Assembly (NCBI GenBank): GCA_025354405.1 | Contig: JANXMY010000027.1 | Coordinates: 62,001-126,000 of the forward strand | DNA: 64,000 nucleotides | Reading direction: 5' to 3' | Origin: Armatimonadota bacterium | GTDB lineage: Bacteria > Armatimonadota > Armatimonadia > Armatimonadales > Capsulimonadaceae | Shown: piece after piece, positions 16,583 through 25,185 of the stretch | How positions within the stretch are numbered: position 1 is the stretch's first letter | Layout: the number at the start of each line of letters is the position of its first letter | Position numbers and translations under genes: made by a program | The notes under the pieces: model-generated | Told to the model about the DNA's origin: nothing | The model's database searches: none | What the model saw: the letters and a program-made list of their open reading frames with translations, nothing else

Positions 16583-17880
16583 CCCGTGCCGACAAACGCT
16601 GGAATTTTATCGCCTGTCTCACGGATGCGGTCGGATGGCCGCTCGGGGCGGCACTGATCTCGAACACCACGATCCTGCCTCTGTTCCTGGGGCATCTCGG
16701 GGCCAGCAACACGGCAGTCGGCGCACTTCCTGCTTTATACAACCTGCTGGTTTTCCTTCCCGGCCTGCTGGTCGTCGGCCATATCAGCCGCCTGCGCCGG
16801 GCACGGAATTACCTGTTTACAATTGCGCTGATCGAACGATTCGCCTTGCTGGCGCTGGTTCCGCTGACACTTCTCTGGGGCCGAACACATCCCGGGTGGC
16901 TTCTGGCCTCACTTTTCGTGGTCATCTCAGTACATGCCGGGGCCATGGGGCTGAATCAGCCGGCTTACTGGGTGGTGGTCGGGAAGTGCATTCCCCCCGC
17001 CTGGCGCGGGCGGCTGTTTGGCTATGCAGGCGGGGTTGCGGGTGTGCTGGGAATAGGCATGGATGGCTTGCTGCGGCATCTCCTATCGGGGCCAAACGGT
17101 GGCTTTCCGGAGGGTTACAGCACCTGTTTCCTCATCGCTTTTTTGATACTGTTGGTCAGCGTTTTACCTCTGGGTTTCGTGCGTGAGCCGCTCGGGCTGC
17201 CGACTCCAGAAGACAATCCTCACACCGGCCACTACGGGCGGGATAGCCTGCGGGTATGGAGGACCGATACCCACTTCCGGCGGTTCCTACTCGGCCAGAT
17301 CGCCTGGACCCTCTCTGGCCTTGCCGTGCCGTTTTATATCCTGTATGCGGAGCGTCATTTGCACGCCGGACCGGCGGCAGTCGCCGGGTTCACGGCAACT
17401 TTGGTACTGGCGGGTTCATTCGGCGGGCTTGTCTGGGGGGCGTGGAGTGATCGAGCGGGGAACAAGACCGTGCTGCTGCTTTCCGCTCTCTGCGGGGTTC
17501 TGGCAGCACTGCTCGCGCTGTTTGCTGCCACCCCGCTGCTCTTTTACGGCGTGTTTGCGCTTCTGGCTCTGGCGATGGCCGGGGCGGGACTGGCTGGCAA
17601 CAATATCGTGATGGAGTATGCCGGGACGGCCCGGGAGATCCCTCTCTACACCGCAATCTTCAATGCAGTCACGGCTTTGCCGCGCGCTGCCGGACCACTG
17701 CTGGGCGGTCTTCTGGCCGACCATATGGGGGGCTATCCGGTGCTTTTCGCACTTTCGGCAATTTTGGTCGGGGTGAGCATGATCCTGACTTTCCGGGCGG
17801 GAGAACCACGGCATCTGCACAAACCGGCGGCATCTACCGGTGGGGGTGAGTTCCCGGCGGCTCCGCTGCTGGGCGACTGA
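16579..17880 (+). CDS. MFS transporter
   Basis: A 433-residue protein with about twelve membrane helices in two halves. Helix 1 (VGWPLGAALISNTTILPLFL), the loop HISRLRRARN, and LVWGAWSDRAGNKTVLLLSA at the equivalent position of the second half follow the MFS repeat (the second is close to the canonical G-x-x-x-D-R-x-G-R/K motif). It overlaps the permease gene by ATGA, so it belongs to the same operon. The neighbourhood suggests a nucleoside or purine substrate, for example export of the base or another salvage step, but this is inference. Confidence 0.88.
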   Translation: MTRADKRWNFIACLTDAVGWPLGAALISNTTILPLFLGHLGASNTAVGALPALYNLLVFLPGLLVVGHISRLRRARNYLFTIALIERFALLALVPLTLLWGRTHPGWLLASLFVVISVHAGAMGLNQPAYWVVVGKCIPPAWRGRLFGYAGGVAGVLGIGMDGLLRHLLSGPNGGFPEGYSTCFLIAFLILLVSVLPLGFVREPLGLPTPEDNPHTGHYGRDSLRVWRTDTHFRRFLLGQIAWTLSGLAVPFYILYAERHLHAGPAAVAGFTATLVLAGSFGGLVWGAWSDRAGNKTVLLLSALCGVLAALLALFAATPLLFYGVFALLALAMAGAGLAGNNIVMEYAGTAREIPLYTAIFNAVTALPRAAGPLLGGLLADHMGGYPVLFALSAILVGVSMILTFRAGEPRHLHKPAASTGGGEFPAAPLLGD

Positions 17881-18756
17881 TCACGGCATGGGGGTCGGTT
17901 GGCTGGGAATATCCTCAATACTAGTCATCGTGACCTGCGTTTTTTGCTCCATAGTCGTACTCGGCAAGTGATCGGCCACTTTCAGCACATCTCCAAGCGC
18001 GACTCCTATTTTCGGTCTGACAGGAGTTATCTTCATATCGACTTTCGAGACCACCGCCAGGCGGCTAATCGAACCACTAATAACGTCAAAGACAAGGGTT
18101 CCTTCCCCGGTCACAGTGCCAGTCAAGCCCGCCGGTTCACCCGTGCCCAGCGGCATTGACCTCTTGATTGCCCCAATTGTCTTCTGCTGAATGATGGCGT
18201 GGAGGACGCCGTTCGTGGTATCAAAGCCAGTGAGAGTATTCGTCAGCAGGATTGTCGTTCCAGTATCGGCAGCCGCTGTCCCAACCCACGAATCGCCGAT
18301 TTTGACTGGATGTGATGGAAACGTGACCGTGGGACCGCTGATTTTTTTTCCCGGGTACAGGTCGGTCAGCCCTGGCGGCGGTGCGGACAGCTGAACGGAA
18401 AGCACTTCGCCACTGGGCAAAGAAACAGTGGTGTAAGGCCGCTTCATCTGTGCGGACGACGGATAAGGCAGCGCCGTTTCTTTGCCATTGGAGAACACAT
18501 GGAATTCTTCGACCTGCCCGATGGAGGTCGACGCACCATCCGAGGCGCGAACCTTTTGAACGGTCTGCCGAATGACCAAATCAATCGTCATGTTCAGGGC
18601 CGGTTGAGCACCGGACAGAGCGGGCAGCAGAATCGTGTCCATAGACGTGTGCAGTTTGTAGCGGCGCGTTTGGCCTGGGACATACTTGTAGCGCAGAATA
18701 ACTGACTTCGTGGGCGCAGTCACAAGCAGCATAGGGGCAAGAGAATAAATTAGCAC
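17881..18756 (-). CDS. secreted protein, DUF6263-like, paralogue of the upstream gene
   Basis: A 291-residue protein that aligns along its length with its upstream neighbour: VILRYKYVPGQTRRYKLHTS against VTLRFKFVPGETRRYKTNMT, RQTVQKVRASDGA against RQTVKSVRPSDGA, and FPSHPVKIGDSWVG against FPDLPVKTGDQWNG. Family function is unknown; the beta-rich repeats and N-terminal hydrophobic segment suggest an exported protein. The GTG start lies seven bases after AGGGAG. Its signal segment (MLIYSLAPMLLVTAP) is short and lacks a basic N-terminus. Its stop codon abuts the stop of the convergent MFS gene. Confidence 0.72.
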   Translation of the reverse strand: MLIYSLAPMLLVTAPTKSVILRYKYVPGQTRRYKLHTSMDTILLPALSGAQPALNMTIDLVIRQTVQKVRASDGASTSIGQVEEFHVFSNGKETALPYPSSAQMKRPYTTVSLPSGEVLSVQLSAPPPGLTDLYPGKKISGPTVTFPSHPVKIGDSWVGTAAADTGTTILLTNTLTGFDTTNGVLHAIIQQKTIGAIKRSMPLGTGEPAGLTGTVTGEGTLVFDVISGSISRLAVVSKVDMKITPVRPKIGVALGDVLKVADHLPSTTMEQKTQVTMTSIEDIPSQPTPMP

Positions 18757-18773
18757 GAAACGCTCCCTGGAAG

Positions 18774-19682
18774 CTACGGGGTTGGAGCGATGCCGGGAGC
18801 CGCATCGTTTATACGCTCCGTGGTAACGACCAGTTTCATCATATTCTTCATAGATGGTGGCATTCCCGCGGGGCCAGCTGCTCCTGCTGGGGGCGTGAAC
18901 ATCATCAGGATATCCATGTTCATCTCCAACTTCTGGCTGGCGAGCGCCCCCGCCGTTGTGTCGAAGACCTGGCTTCCGCCGCCAGTTATCTTCCCGGTCA
19001 TTGCGACCGGCATATTTTTGGTGGGGGTAATATTGATATCGCCGCTGAGCGTCTGATTAATGGTCGCAAGTTGTCTGCCGCTAACCATCTCAATCCCGGC
19101 GAGGGTGGAAGCATAAAGCGTTTTCATACCTCCGACAGTGAGGGTGCCGTTCCACTGATCTCCCGTCTTCACCGGTAAGTCTGGAAATGCAACACCTGCC
19201 TTCATCGCACTTCCGAGGTCCATACCGGGCAGCCCGCCCGCAGGAAGAGCGGGCGATTCGACTTCAAGAACTTTTCCTGTAGGCAGCATCACGGTTGTGG
19301 TCGGGAGATCCATCTTCGCCGCCTGCGCCGCAGGCATCGCGATTGGCTTGCCATTCATGCTCGTCTGAATGGTTTCAATCTGCATGGACAAAGTCGCCGC
19401 GCCGTCTGATGGGCGAACAGACTTCACGGTCTGACGCATAATCATATCCGTAACTGTATTCATCGGAGTACCCGTCCCAGACTGACTGGTCAGCATTGTC
19501 CCGGTCATTGTCATGTTTGTCTTATAACGCCGCGTTTCGCCGGGAACAAACTTGAAGCGAAGTGTGACGCTGGTAGCCGCTGGAGCCGTTATCAAGGCAG
19601 GCGGCGCCAGTACTGCATCAGCGGCAACAGCGGCCGCGGGAGAGGTGGTGGCCAGCAGAACGGCCAGAAGTAAGGTTTTCAT
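18774..19682 (-). CDS. secreted protein, DUF6263-like
   Basis: A 302-residue exported protein from the chosen start. The N-terminus MKTLLLAVLLATTSPAAAVA is a standard Sec signal peptide ending near AVAADA. The core contains VTLRFKFVPGETRRYKTNM, MRQTVKSVRPSDGAATLSMQ, MLPTGKVLEVESP and FPDLPVKTGDQWNG. I chose the ATG at 19682, preceded by AGAGGG, over a GTG seven codons upstream. It is followed after 17 bp by its paralogue, so the pair is a tandem duplication in one transcript. Function unknown. Confidence 0.75.
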   Translation of the reverse strand: MKTLLLAVLLATTSPAAAVAADAVLAPPALITAPAATSVTLRFKFVPGETRRYKTNMTMTGTMLTSQSGTGTPMNTVTDMIMRQTVKSVRPSDGAATLSMQIETIQTSMNGKPIAMPAAQAAKMDLPTTTVMLPTGKVLEVESPALPAGGLPGMDLGSAMKAGVAFPDLPVKTGDQWNGTLTVGGMKTLYASTLAGIEMVSGRQLATINQTLSGDINITPTKNMPVAMTGKITGGGSQVFDTTAGALASQKLEMNMDILMMFTPPAGAAGPAGMPPSMKNMMKLVVTTERINDAAPGIAPTP

Positions 19683-19762
19683 TTGCAAAATTCCCTCTTT
19701 CACTATGTTTCGAGTTAGTTACTGATGTTACTAATGGTTTTCGAATCTGTGCCGGTGGAGAG

Positions 19763-19826
19763 CGTGAGCCAAAGAGCCGTGAGCCAAAAGGGCGTGAGCC
19801 GAAGAAGTGTGGGAGTAAACTCCCAC
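19763..19826. repeat. three 15-bp tandem repeats followed by a perfect hairpin
   Basis: CGTGAGCC recurs at 19763, 19778 and 19793, exactly 15 bp apart, within units of the type GCGTGAGCCAAAGRG. Immediately after, GTGGGAGT (19809-19816) and ACTCCCAC (19819-19826) form an 8-bp stem with a two-base centre and no T-run. The block lies between the FHA gene and the secreted-paralogue pair. Confidence 0.6.
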
Positions 19827-19867
19827 GTCTTACCTAGTCCATGTCTTGCCTGCGTAACATAAGTTAA

Positions 19868-20803
19868 TCACTGTGTTTCATCATTGCCCTGGAAACGGAA
19901 AAAATTGTCCCCGACTTTGACCTGATCCCCTGAGCGCAGAATTGCCCGCTGGATACGTGTTCCGTTCACATACACCCCGTTTGCACTGCCTAGATCGGTC
20001 AGCGCAAACTGACCATTGTCCTGGCGCAGAAGACGCGCATGATAGCGCGAAACGGTGTTTTCCGCCAGCACGATCTCGTTTTCCCCGTCGCGCCCGATCG
20101 TCACATCCCCGGCGGTCAGGGCAAAAGTACTGCCGGTCGCGAGACCCTGCACCCCAACTAATGTGGCAGGCCGGGCCAGGGGTATAACGGGACCGCGCTG
20201 CGTCTCCGTGTCCCCGGCGGGGTCCGTTCGGCTACTGGAAATTGGGACGATCTTCAGTCCTTGGTTATGCGGCATGAATATCATGTCCGGGTCACGCACA
20301 GCCGGGACAGACACGGGTGGCAAACTGCTGCGTACTGATCGACGTCCCAGCGTCCATAAAAGCCAGCCCGCACCCGCAATCGGGATCAGCAGAGCCGCGA
20401 GTACCAGTGGGCGAAGGCTGCCAAAGATGGGATCCGGCACGGTCGGAATAGTTGCCGCTGTCACGGGCCAACTCGTCCGAGGGATCGCAAGTGGATGAAA
20501 ATCGCCTAGTGTAAAAACTGCCGGAGTTGCCGTCCCATCATCATGCACTATCAACATCTGCTGGGCACATTGCCCGGTGGCTGCATCCAGAAGTACCAGA
20601 CGATTACCTTTTTGCCGAGGGATACGCAGAGTGATGTTCTGATGGTCGGAAACGTTGGCCGGGAGCGCGATTACGGAGCCGTTTCTCGCCTGCAGCCAGT
20701 ACGCGTAACTGCCATAGTCAGGCAGAGTTACCTTCACGACGGGATCCGCAAGGGCACTTCCCATGGTTAGAACAAACAGAATAGCAAGAATTAAACGAGT
20801 CAT
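19868..20803 (-). CDS. exported, membrane-anchored FHA domain protein
   Basis: A 311-residue protein with a signal peptide (MTRLILAILFVLTMGSALA), a beta-rich extracytoplasmic part to about residue 125, a membrane helix around residues 132-150 (LVLAALLIPIAGAGWLLWTL) and a C-terminal FHA domain (about residues 220-311). The FHA domain has VTIGRDGENEIVL, SRYHARL and GSANGVYVNGTRI, the residues used for phosphothreonine binding. This topology puts the FHA domain in the cytoplasm, where it could read Ser/Thr kinase signals. It overlaps the preceding nnr gene by ATGA. Confidence 0.88.
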   Translation of the reverse strand: MTRLILAILFVLTMGSALADPVVKVTLPDYGSYAYWLQARNGSVIALPANVSDHQNITLRIPRQKGNRLVLLDAATGQCAQQMLIVHDDGTATPAVFTLGDFHPLAIPRTSWPVTAATIPTVPDPIFGSLRPLVLAALLIPIAGAGWLLWTLGRRSVRSSLPPVSVPAVRDPDMIFMPHNQGLKIVPISSSRTDPAGDTETQRGPVIPLARPATLVGVQGLATGSTFALTAGDVTIGRDGENEIVLAENTVSRYHARLLRQDNGQFALTDLGSANGVYVNGTRIQRAILRSGDQVKVGDNFFRFQGNDETQ

Positions 20804-22380
20804 AAGGATGAAGTCTCAGTCTGACAGTGGGCGATCGAACGTGGTATTTCGCGGATAATGTCTGAGGCAAGGAGCCCAGCTGCCCCGCCCTGCGCCGTCA
20901 GCGCGAGATCGCCTGCCAGACCATGCAAAAACGCGCCTGCTGCGGCCGTTTCCCAGCCTTCCAGCTTTCCTGCCAGCAGCGCCGCTATGATACCCGTCAA
21001 CACGTCCCCTGCGCCACCGGTCGCCATGCCGGGGTTGCTGGTCGTGTTCACAGCGAGCCGTCCAGAGGCATCGGCAGTCAGCGTGCGAGCACCTTTCAGC
21101 AGCACGACGCAGCCATACGCCCGTGCCGCGGACTCCACTGCCCCACGCCGATCCGCCTGAACGGCTTTTGTATCCGTTCCCAGCAGCCGGCCCATCTCAC
21201 CGGGGTGAGGAGTTAAAACAGTCACAGCCGATCGTTTCCGAATGGTGGAAACTCCCCGGTCGGATTCGAGTGCAAGGCAATTGAGCGCATCGGCATCAAT
21301 CACCAGCGGCACGGAGCAGCGCGCGACGAACTCACGCACAAACGCCCGCGTATCATCGTCATCCGTTCCGCCGAGACCTGGACCAAGCGCGGCCGCCGTT
21401 CCCCGACCCGCCAATGCGAGCGCCTCCTCTACAGAGTGCGCGGAGAAAGTCCCGGCCGCGGTCTGTGTAAGACCACGCGTCATGACCACTGGGCTCACCC
21501 GTGCCAGCACAGCATTCCGAATACCCTCGGGGATCGCAAGTGTGACGAGACCCGCTCCGGTTCTCGCCGCCGCCTCAGCCGTTAAGATCGGAGCGCCGAC
21601 AAAGCCTGCGGAACCGCCGAATACCATGGCGTGACCAAACTGCCCTTTGTTGCTGTCCCGCCCATTCACCCGAGCCGGCAGCCAGCGGGCGATGTCGGAA
21701 GTCTCAGTCACGCCGGCCTGGATCTCATCGGAGCCGAGCAAGGGATGCGGCATTCCAATATCCCCGGCAACGACCTCCCCAGCATACTCCGCTCCTGGAA
21801 AGACCATCAAGCCGAATTTAGGCAGTGCGAGAGTCACCGTCACTGCAGCCCGGATGCACGGGCCATCGACCCGCCCCGTATCTGAGTTGAGGCCCGAAGG
21901 CACATCGACGGAGAGAATCGGCACACTGCTCCGGTTCATCGATTCGATCATCTCAGCATAGGGGCCAGTGACACTCCCCTGCAGGCCCGTTCCCAGCAGA
22001 GCGTCTATAATCAGCTCCCCCCACCCGCCTGTAATGGGCGAGTCGGAAGTAAATAAGGCCAGACCAAAAGCCTGCGCCATGCGGTAATTCGCGGCGGCAT
22101 CCCCCTGATACTCAGTCGGGGCAGACGCCAGCTGTATCATAACATTCGCGCCATATCGGGTCGCGAGGTGTCGAGCGATTGCAAGGCCATCGCCGCCGTT
22201 GTTGCCCTTGCCGCAGATGACGGTGATGCGCTTGCCCTGGAGCGGTGCAAAACGCGCGGCGACCACTTCGACGATACGAAGCGCAGCGTTCTCCATCAAT
22301 ACGATTCCGGGAACGCCGTACTCCTCGATCGTAACGCGGTCCATTTCGCGCATCTGAGCTGTGGTGGGTATTTTTATCAT
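20800..22380 (-). CDS. nnr: bifunctional NAD(P)H-hydrate epimerase / ADP-dependent dehydratase
   Basis: Repairs hydrated NADH and NADPH. The N-terminal YjeF_N epimerase domain (about residues 1-215) contains IVLMENAALRIVE, CGKGNNGGDGLAIARHL and VDVPSGLNSDTGRVDG. The C-terminal ribokinase-like dehydratase domain (about residues 230-520) contains KGQFGHAMVFGGSAGFVGA, LTPHPGEMGRLLG and NPGMATGGAGDVLTGIIAAL. The 526-residue length is typical of the fused enzyme. It lies six bases after the aldo/keto reductase gene and overlaps the FHA gene. Confidence 0.96.
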   Translation of the reverse strand: MIKIPTTAQMREMDRVTIEEYGVPGIVLMENAALRIVEVVAARFAPLQGKRITVICGKGNNGGDGLAIARHLATRYGANVMIQLASAPTEYQGDAAANYRMAQAFGLALFTSDSPITGGWGELIIDALLGTGLQGSVTGPYAEMIESMNRSSVPILSVDVPSGLNSDTGRVDGPCIRAAVTVTLALPKFGLMVFPGAEYAGEVVAGDIGMPHPLLGSDEIQAGVTETSDIARWLPARVNGRDSNKGQFGHAMVFGGSAGFVGAPILTAEAAARTGAGLVTLAIPEGIRNAVLARVSPVVMTRGLTQTAAGTFSAHSVEEALALAGRGTAAALGPGLGGTDDDDTRAFVREFVARCSVPLVIDADALNCLALESDRGVSTIRKRSAVTVLTPHPGEMGRLLGTDTKAVQADRRGAVESAARAYGCVVLLKGARTLTADASGRLAVNTTSNPGMATGGAGDVLTGIIAALLAGKLEGWETAAAGAFLHGLAGDLALTAQGGAAGLLASDIIREIPRSIAHCQTETSSL

Positions 22381-22386
22381 CGTGAT

Positions 22387-23331
22387 TTAAAAGACTTCCG
22401 CGATACGCGCCCGCTCCAACACCGTAATTGGGGCAGCAGCGACAGCACCAACATTTTCCTCGATTTGCATCGGAGTTTTGGCTCCGACGACGACGCACGC
22501 GACCGCCGGATCGTCCAGCACGAAGCGCAGGGCGGCTTGGGCGGCCGTTCGAGTCCCGTCATTCGACAAAAAGCTCAGCTTGGCTGCAGTTTCCGTCATG
22601 GCTGAGATGTACTCTCGGGGCAGAGAGGCCCGGATATCGCCTTTCGTAAACTCAACGCTGTCGGAGTAGTTCCCAGGGAGAAACCCATTTGCCAGAGGCT
22701 CCCGGGCCAGAATACCGACTTTACGCTGCCGGGCCAGAGGCAAAAGATCAGTCGTCGCCCCCTGATAAAAGAGGCTGTAACCCACTTCGATCACCTCCGC
22801 CGGCAGGCGGTTTTGGAGGAGCCAGACTCCGTCAGCCGGATCAGCGACCGAAACACCGAAATGGGCGATCTTACCTGCCCGCTTCAGAGCTTCCAGGGTT
22901 TCCCAGGCACGAAACTTCTCCAGCTCCTCGACAGGAGGGTTCATCAGCAGAAAAACGTCCAGGGTTTCCCTGCGCAGCCGCGCCCGGCTTTGCTCGACAG
23001 CATGCGCCAAGGCAAGCGGTGTCCAGTCCGGCTCCAGCGTTCCATCCTGTCGGTAAAAATTGATTCCCGCCTTCGTTACGATCGTCGGCGGTTGGCCACC
23101 CCACTCGGAGAGAACCTCTCCCAGAAGTGCCTCGCTGTGGCCCTGTCCGTAGACGTCCGCCGTGTCGAAGAGAGTGACACCAAGTTCGAGCGCACGCCGA
23201 AGCGCAGCCTTCGAAACTTCATCGTCAGTCTCTCCATAGGAGTTGCCATAGGCATTGCCACCGATTGCCCAGCAGCCGAAGCCGATCTCTGAAACGCGAA
23301 GCCCTGTTTTACCAAGCTTGTTCTGACGCAT
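22387..23331 (-). CDS. aldo/keto reductase
   Basis: A 314-residue TIM-barrel oxidoreductase using NAD(P)H. It opens with RQNKLGKTGLRVSEIGFGCW and contains FDTADVYGQGHSEALLG (catalytic Asp and Tyr) and TIVTKAG (Lys). The position that normally holds the catalytic His (family pattern LHNP) reads FLLMNPP, so His is replaced by Met; this may alter or reduce reductase activity. Its ATG directly follows the stop of the small upstream gene, and nnr follows after six bases, so three or four genes form one transcription unit. Confidence 0.9.
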   Translation of the reverse strand: MRQNKLGKTGLRVSEIGFGCWAIGGNAYGNSYGETDDEVSKAALRRALELGVTLFDTADVYGQGHSEALLGEVLSEWGGQPPTIVTKAGINFYRQDGTLEPDWTPLALAHAVEQSRARLRRETLDVFLLMNPPVEELEKFRAWETLEALKRAGKIAHFGVSVADPADGVWLLQNRLPAEVIEVGYSLFYQGATTDLLPLARQRKVGILAREPLANGFLPGNYSDSVEFTKGDIRASLPREYISAMTETAAKLSFLSNDGTRTAAQAALRFVLDDPAVACVVVGAKTPMQIEENVGAVAAAPITVLERARIAEVF

Positions 23332-23649
23332 TTAGGCTGCTGCACCAAAAGACTTCTTGGATTTCAATTTCTCATCCAGTCGCTTTGATTCCGCCCGGGC
23401 CGTCAGATAGGCTTTGGCATCGAAAATTGGGAACTTGCTGCCCAGTGCAAGGGCGATGTCATCGGGCAGATCCAGCGCGGTAATTTCTCCCAGAAAGCTT
23501 GGGTTCAGTGCAATAATTGCAGGCAGGTAAAGCATGCCGCTGTCGAACAGCGTCTTTGTATTCTGCGTCGCTCCCGGCGTCTGTGCCCGCAGGCTGGTGC
23601 CGTGCCGAAAGGCATAGAGGCAGAGAGTTTGGGTACGGTCGAGGTTCAA
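23332..23649 (-). CDS. small protein of unknown function
   Basis: A 105-residue protein I do not recognise. The N-terminal 45 residues are mixed; the middle (LYLPAIIALNPSFLGEITAL) is hydrophobic, and the C-terminus (AESKRLDEKLKSKKSFG) is Lys-rich and helical. TTG is the likely start, eight bases after AGGAG; an ATG four bases upstream is out of frame. Support for it being real: tight coupling (stop immediately before the aldo/keto reductase ATG) and a TATACT element upstream. Confidence 0.5.
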   Translation of the reverse strand: MNLDRTQTLCLYAFRHGTSLRAQTPGATQNTKTLFDSGMLYLPAIIALNPSFLGEITALDLPDDIALALGSKFPIFDAKAYLTARAESKRLDEKLKSKKSFGAAA

Positions 23650-23756
23650 ATCATTCAGCTCCTAGGGATCAATTCCTAAGAGTATACCCAGTCTTATCCC
23701 ACTTGCGCGTACCCTCTCCTCTTGCCGCATTCACGCCGATAATTCGAGAAGAACTC

Positions 23757-25157
23757 ATGTCACAAACAATTCTCACAATGTCACCTGATGAGGCTCCGCA
23801 CAAAACGCTTTGCCTGGCGGAAGTCCTATCGTCACTCAGCTACGCTCTGGATCTGACCAGCGGGCAGGTGCGGGGACATGCCGAACGTACTTGCCTCATA
23901 GGGATGCGTTTAGGGAGTGCGATCGGTATGGATGAGCAGGCGCTGAGCAGCCTCTATCACGCATTACTGATGAAAGACGCCGGGTGTTCCAGCAATGCGG
24001 CCCGCATGTTTGAGATCTATGGCAGCGACGATATTCAGGCAAAATATGCGTCAAAGATTGTGGACTGGACAAACATTGTCGAAGCAATCAAATATGCTGC
24101 TGCCCATACCCTGCCGGAAGGATCCCTGCTGGCCCGCGCGGGCAAAATGGTCAAGCTGGCGAAGATCAAGAATGTTGGAGACCAGCTCATGCAGGCTCGA
24201 TGCTCACGCGGGGCACAAATTGCGCTGAGCCTTGGCCTGGGCCAGGAAACCGCGGACTGCATCAAGTATCTCGATGAACACTGGGACGGTCTCGGCGCAC
24301 CGCACCATCTTGCCGGGGACGCAATACCCCTGCCCGCCCGGATCGCCTGCCTGGCACAGACACTGGAAGTGTTTGCGCAGACCTTTGGCCTCGGCCCGGC
24401 TTATGAAATGATACGAGCACGGTCTGGCCGCTGGTTTGACCCGGAGCTCGTCCGCGCCGCCCATGAATTTCGCCAGGACGATGGCTTCTGGCACTCCATA
24501 CGTCAGGCACCGCATGCGGCACTGCTTGGCATGGACATCCATGCGGCGACTGAAGCGGCAACTGACGCCCGCGTGGACTCGGTTTGTGATGCGTTCGCAC
24601 AGATCGTCGATGCCAAATCACAGTTTACCGGCGAACACTCTACTCGAGTCTGCGTCTACGCTCTGGAGATCGCCGACGGCCTGGGGATCAGAGGCGAGCG
24701 GCGAACGACCCTGCGGCGGGCGGCTCTGCTTCATGACATCGGCAAGCTGGCTGTTCCTAACTCCATTTTGGACAAGAACGGCAAGCCAACCGACGAAGAA
24801 TGGACCTGTATTCGCCGTCACCCACTCCACACCCAGCAAATACTCGAACAGATCAGTGGGTTCGAGCAGATTACAAAGATTGCGGCGGCACATCATGAGC
24901 GGCTCGACGGCAGAGGCTATTTCTGCGGCTTAACCGGCGACGTTCTCACAGTCGAAATGCGTGCCCTGGCCGTCGCCGATGTTTTCGATGCACTCTCGGC
25001 TAACCGCCCGTACCGCGATGCCATGCCACTGGACAAAGTATTCTCCATTCTAGAGAGCGACTCACTTGACCCGGACTGTGTCGGCGTTCTCAAAGAGAGA
25101 TACCGCACCCAGAGCTTTATTGCTGCGCCGCTAAACCCCTTGGCGCAGGCTGCATAA
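23757..25157 (+). CDS. HD-GYP domain phosphohydrolase with a degenerate second HD domain
   Basis: A 466-residue soluble protein. The C-terminal half (about residues 285-440) is an HD-GYP domain: FTGEHSTRVCVYAL, LLHDIGKLAVP, HP..T..IL, AAHHERLDGRGYF and ADVFDALSANRPYR. The expected GYP reads GYF. The N-terminal half repeats the fold (GHAERTCLIGMRLGSAIGM, ...HALLMKDAG, YLDEHWDGLGAPHHLAG) but has lost the HD pair. The family hydrolyses c-di-GMP. The ATG at 23757 follows GAGAAGAA; the frame is open further upstream but over the neighbouring gene's promoter region. It precedes a lipid kinase gene by 28 bp. Confidence 0.87.
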   Translation: MSQTILTMSPDEAPHKTLCLAEVLSSLSYALDLTSGQVRGHAERTCLIGMRLGSAIGMDEQALSSLYHALLMKDAGCSSNAARMFEIYGSDDIQAKYASKIVDWTNIVEAIKYAAAHTLPEGSLLARAGKMVKLAKIKNVGDQLMQARCSRGAQIALSLGLGQETADCIKYLDEHWDGLGAPHHLAGDAIPLPARIACLAQTLEVFAQTFGLGPAYEMIRARSGRWFDPELVRAAHEFRQDDGFWHSIRQAPHAALLGMDIHAATEAATDARVDSVCDAFAQIVDAKSQFTGEHSTRVCVYALEIADGLGIRGERRTTLRRAALLHDIGKLAVPNSILDKNGKPTDEEWTCIRRHPLHTQQILEQISGFEQITKIAAAHHERLDGRGYFCGLTGDVLTVEMRALAVADVFDALSANRPYRDAMPLDKVFSILESDSLDPDCVGVLKERYRTQSFIAAPLNPLAQAA

Positions 25158-25185
25158 AAACGCACAGGGAGGGGTAAAAGCATCC

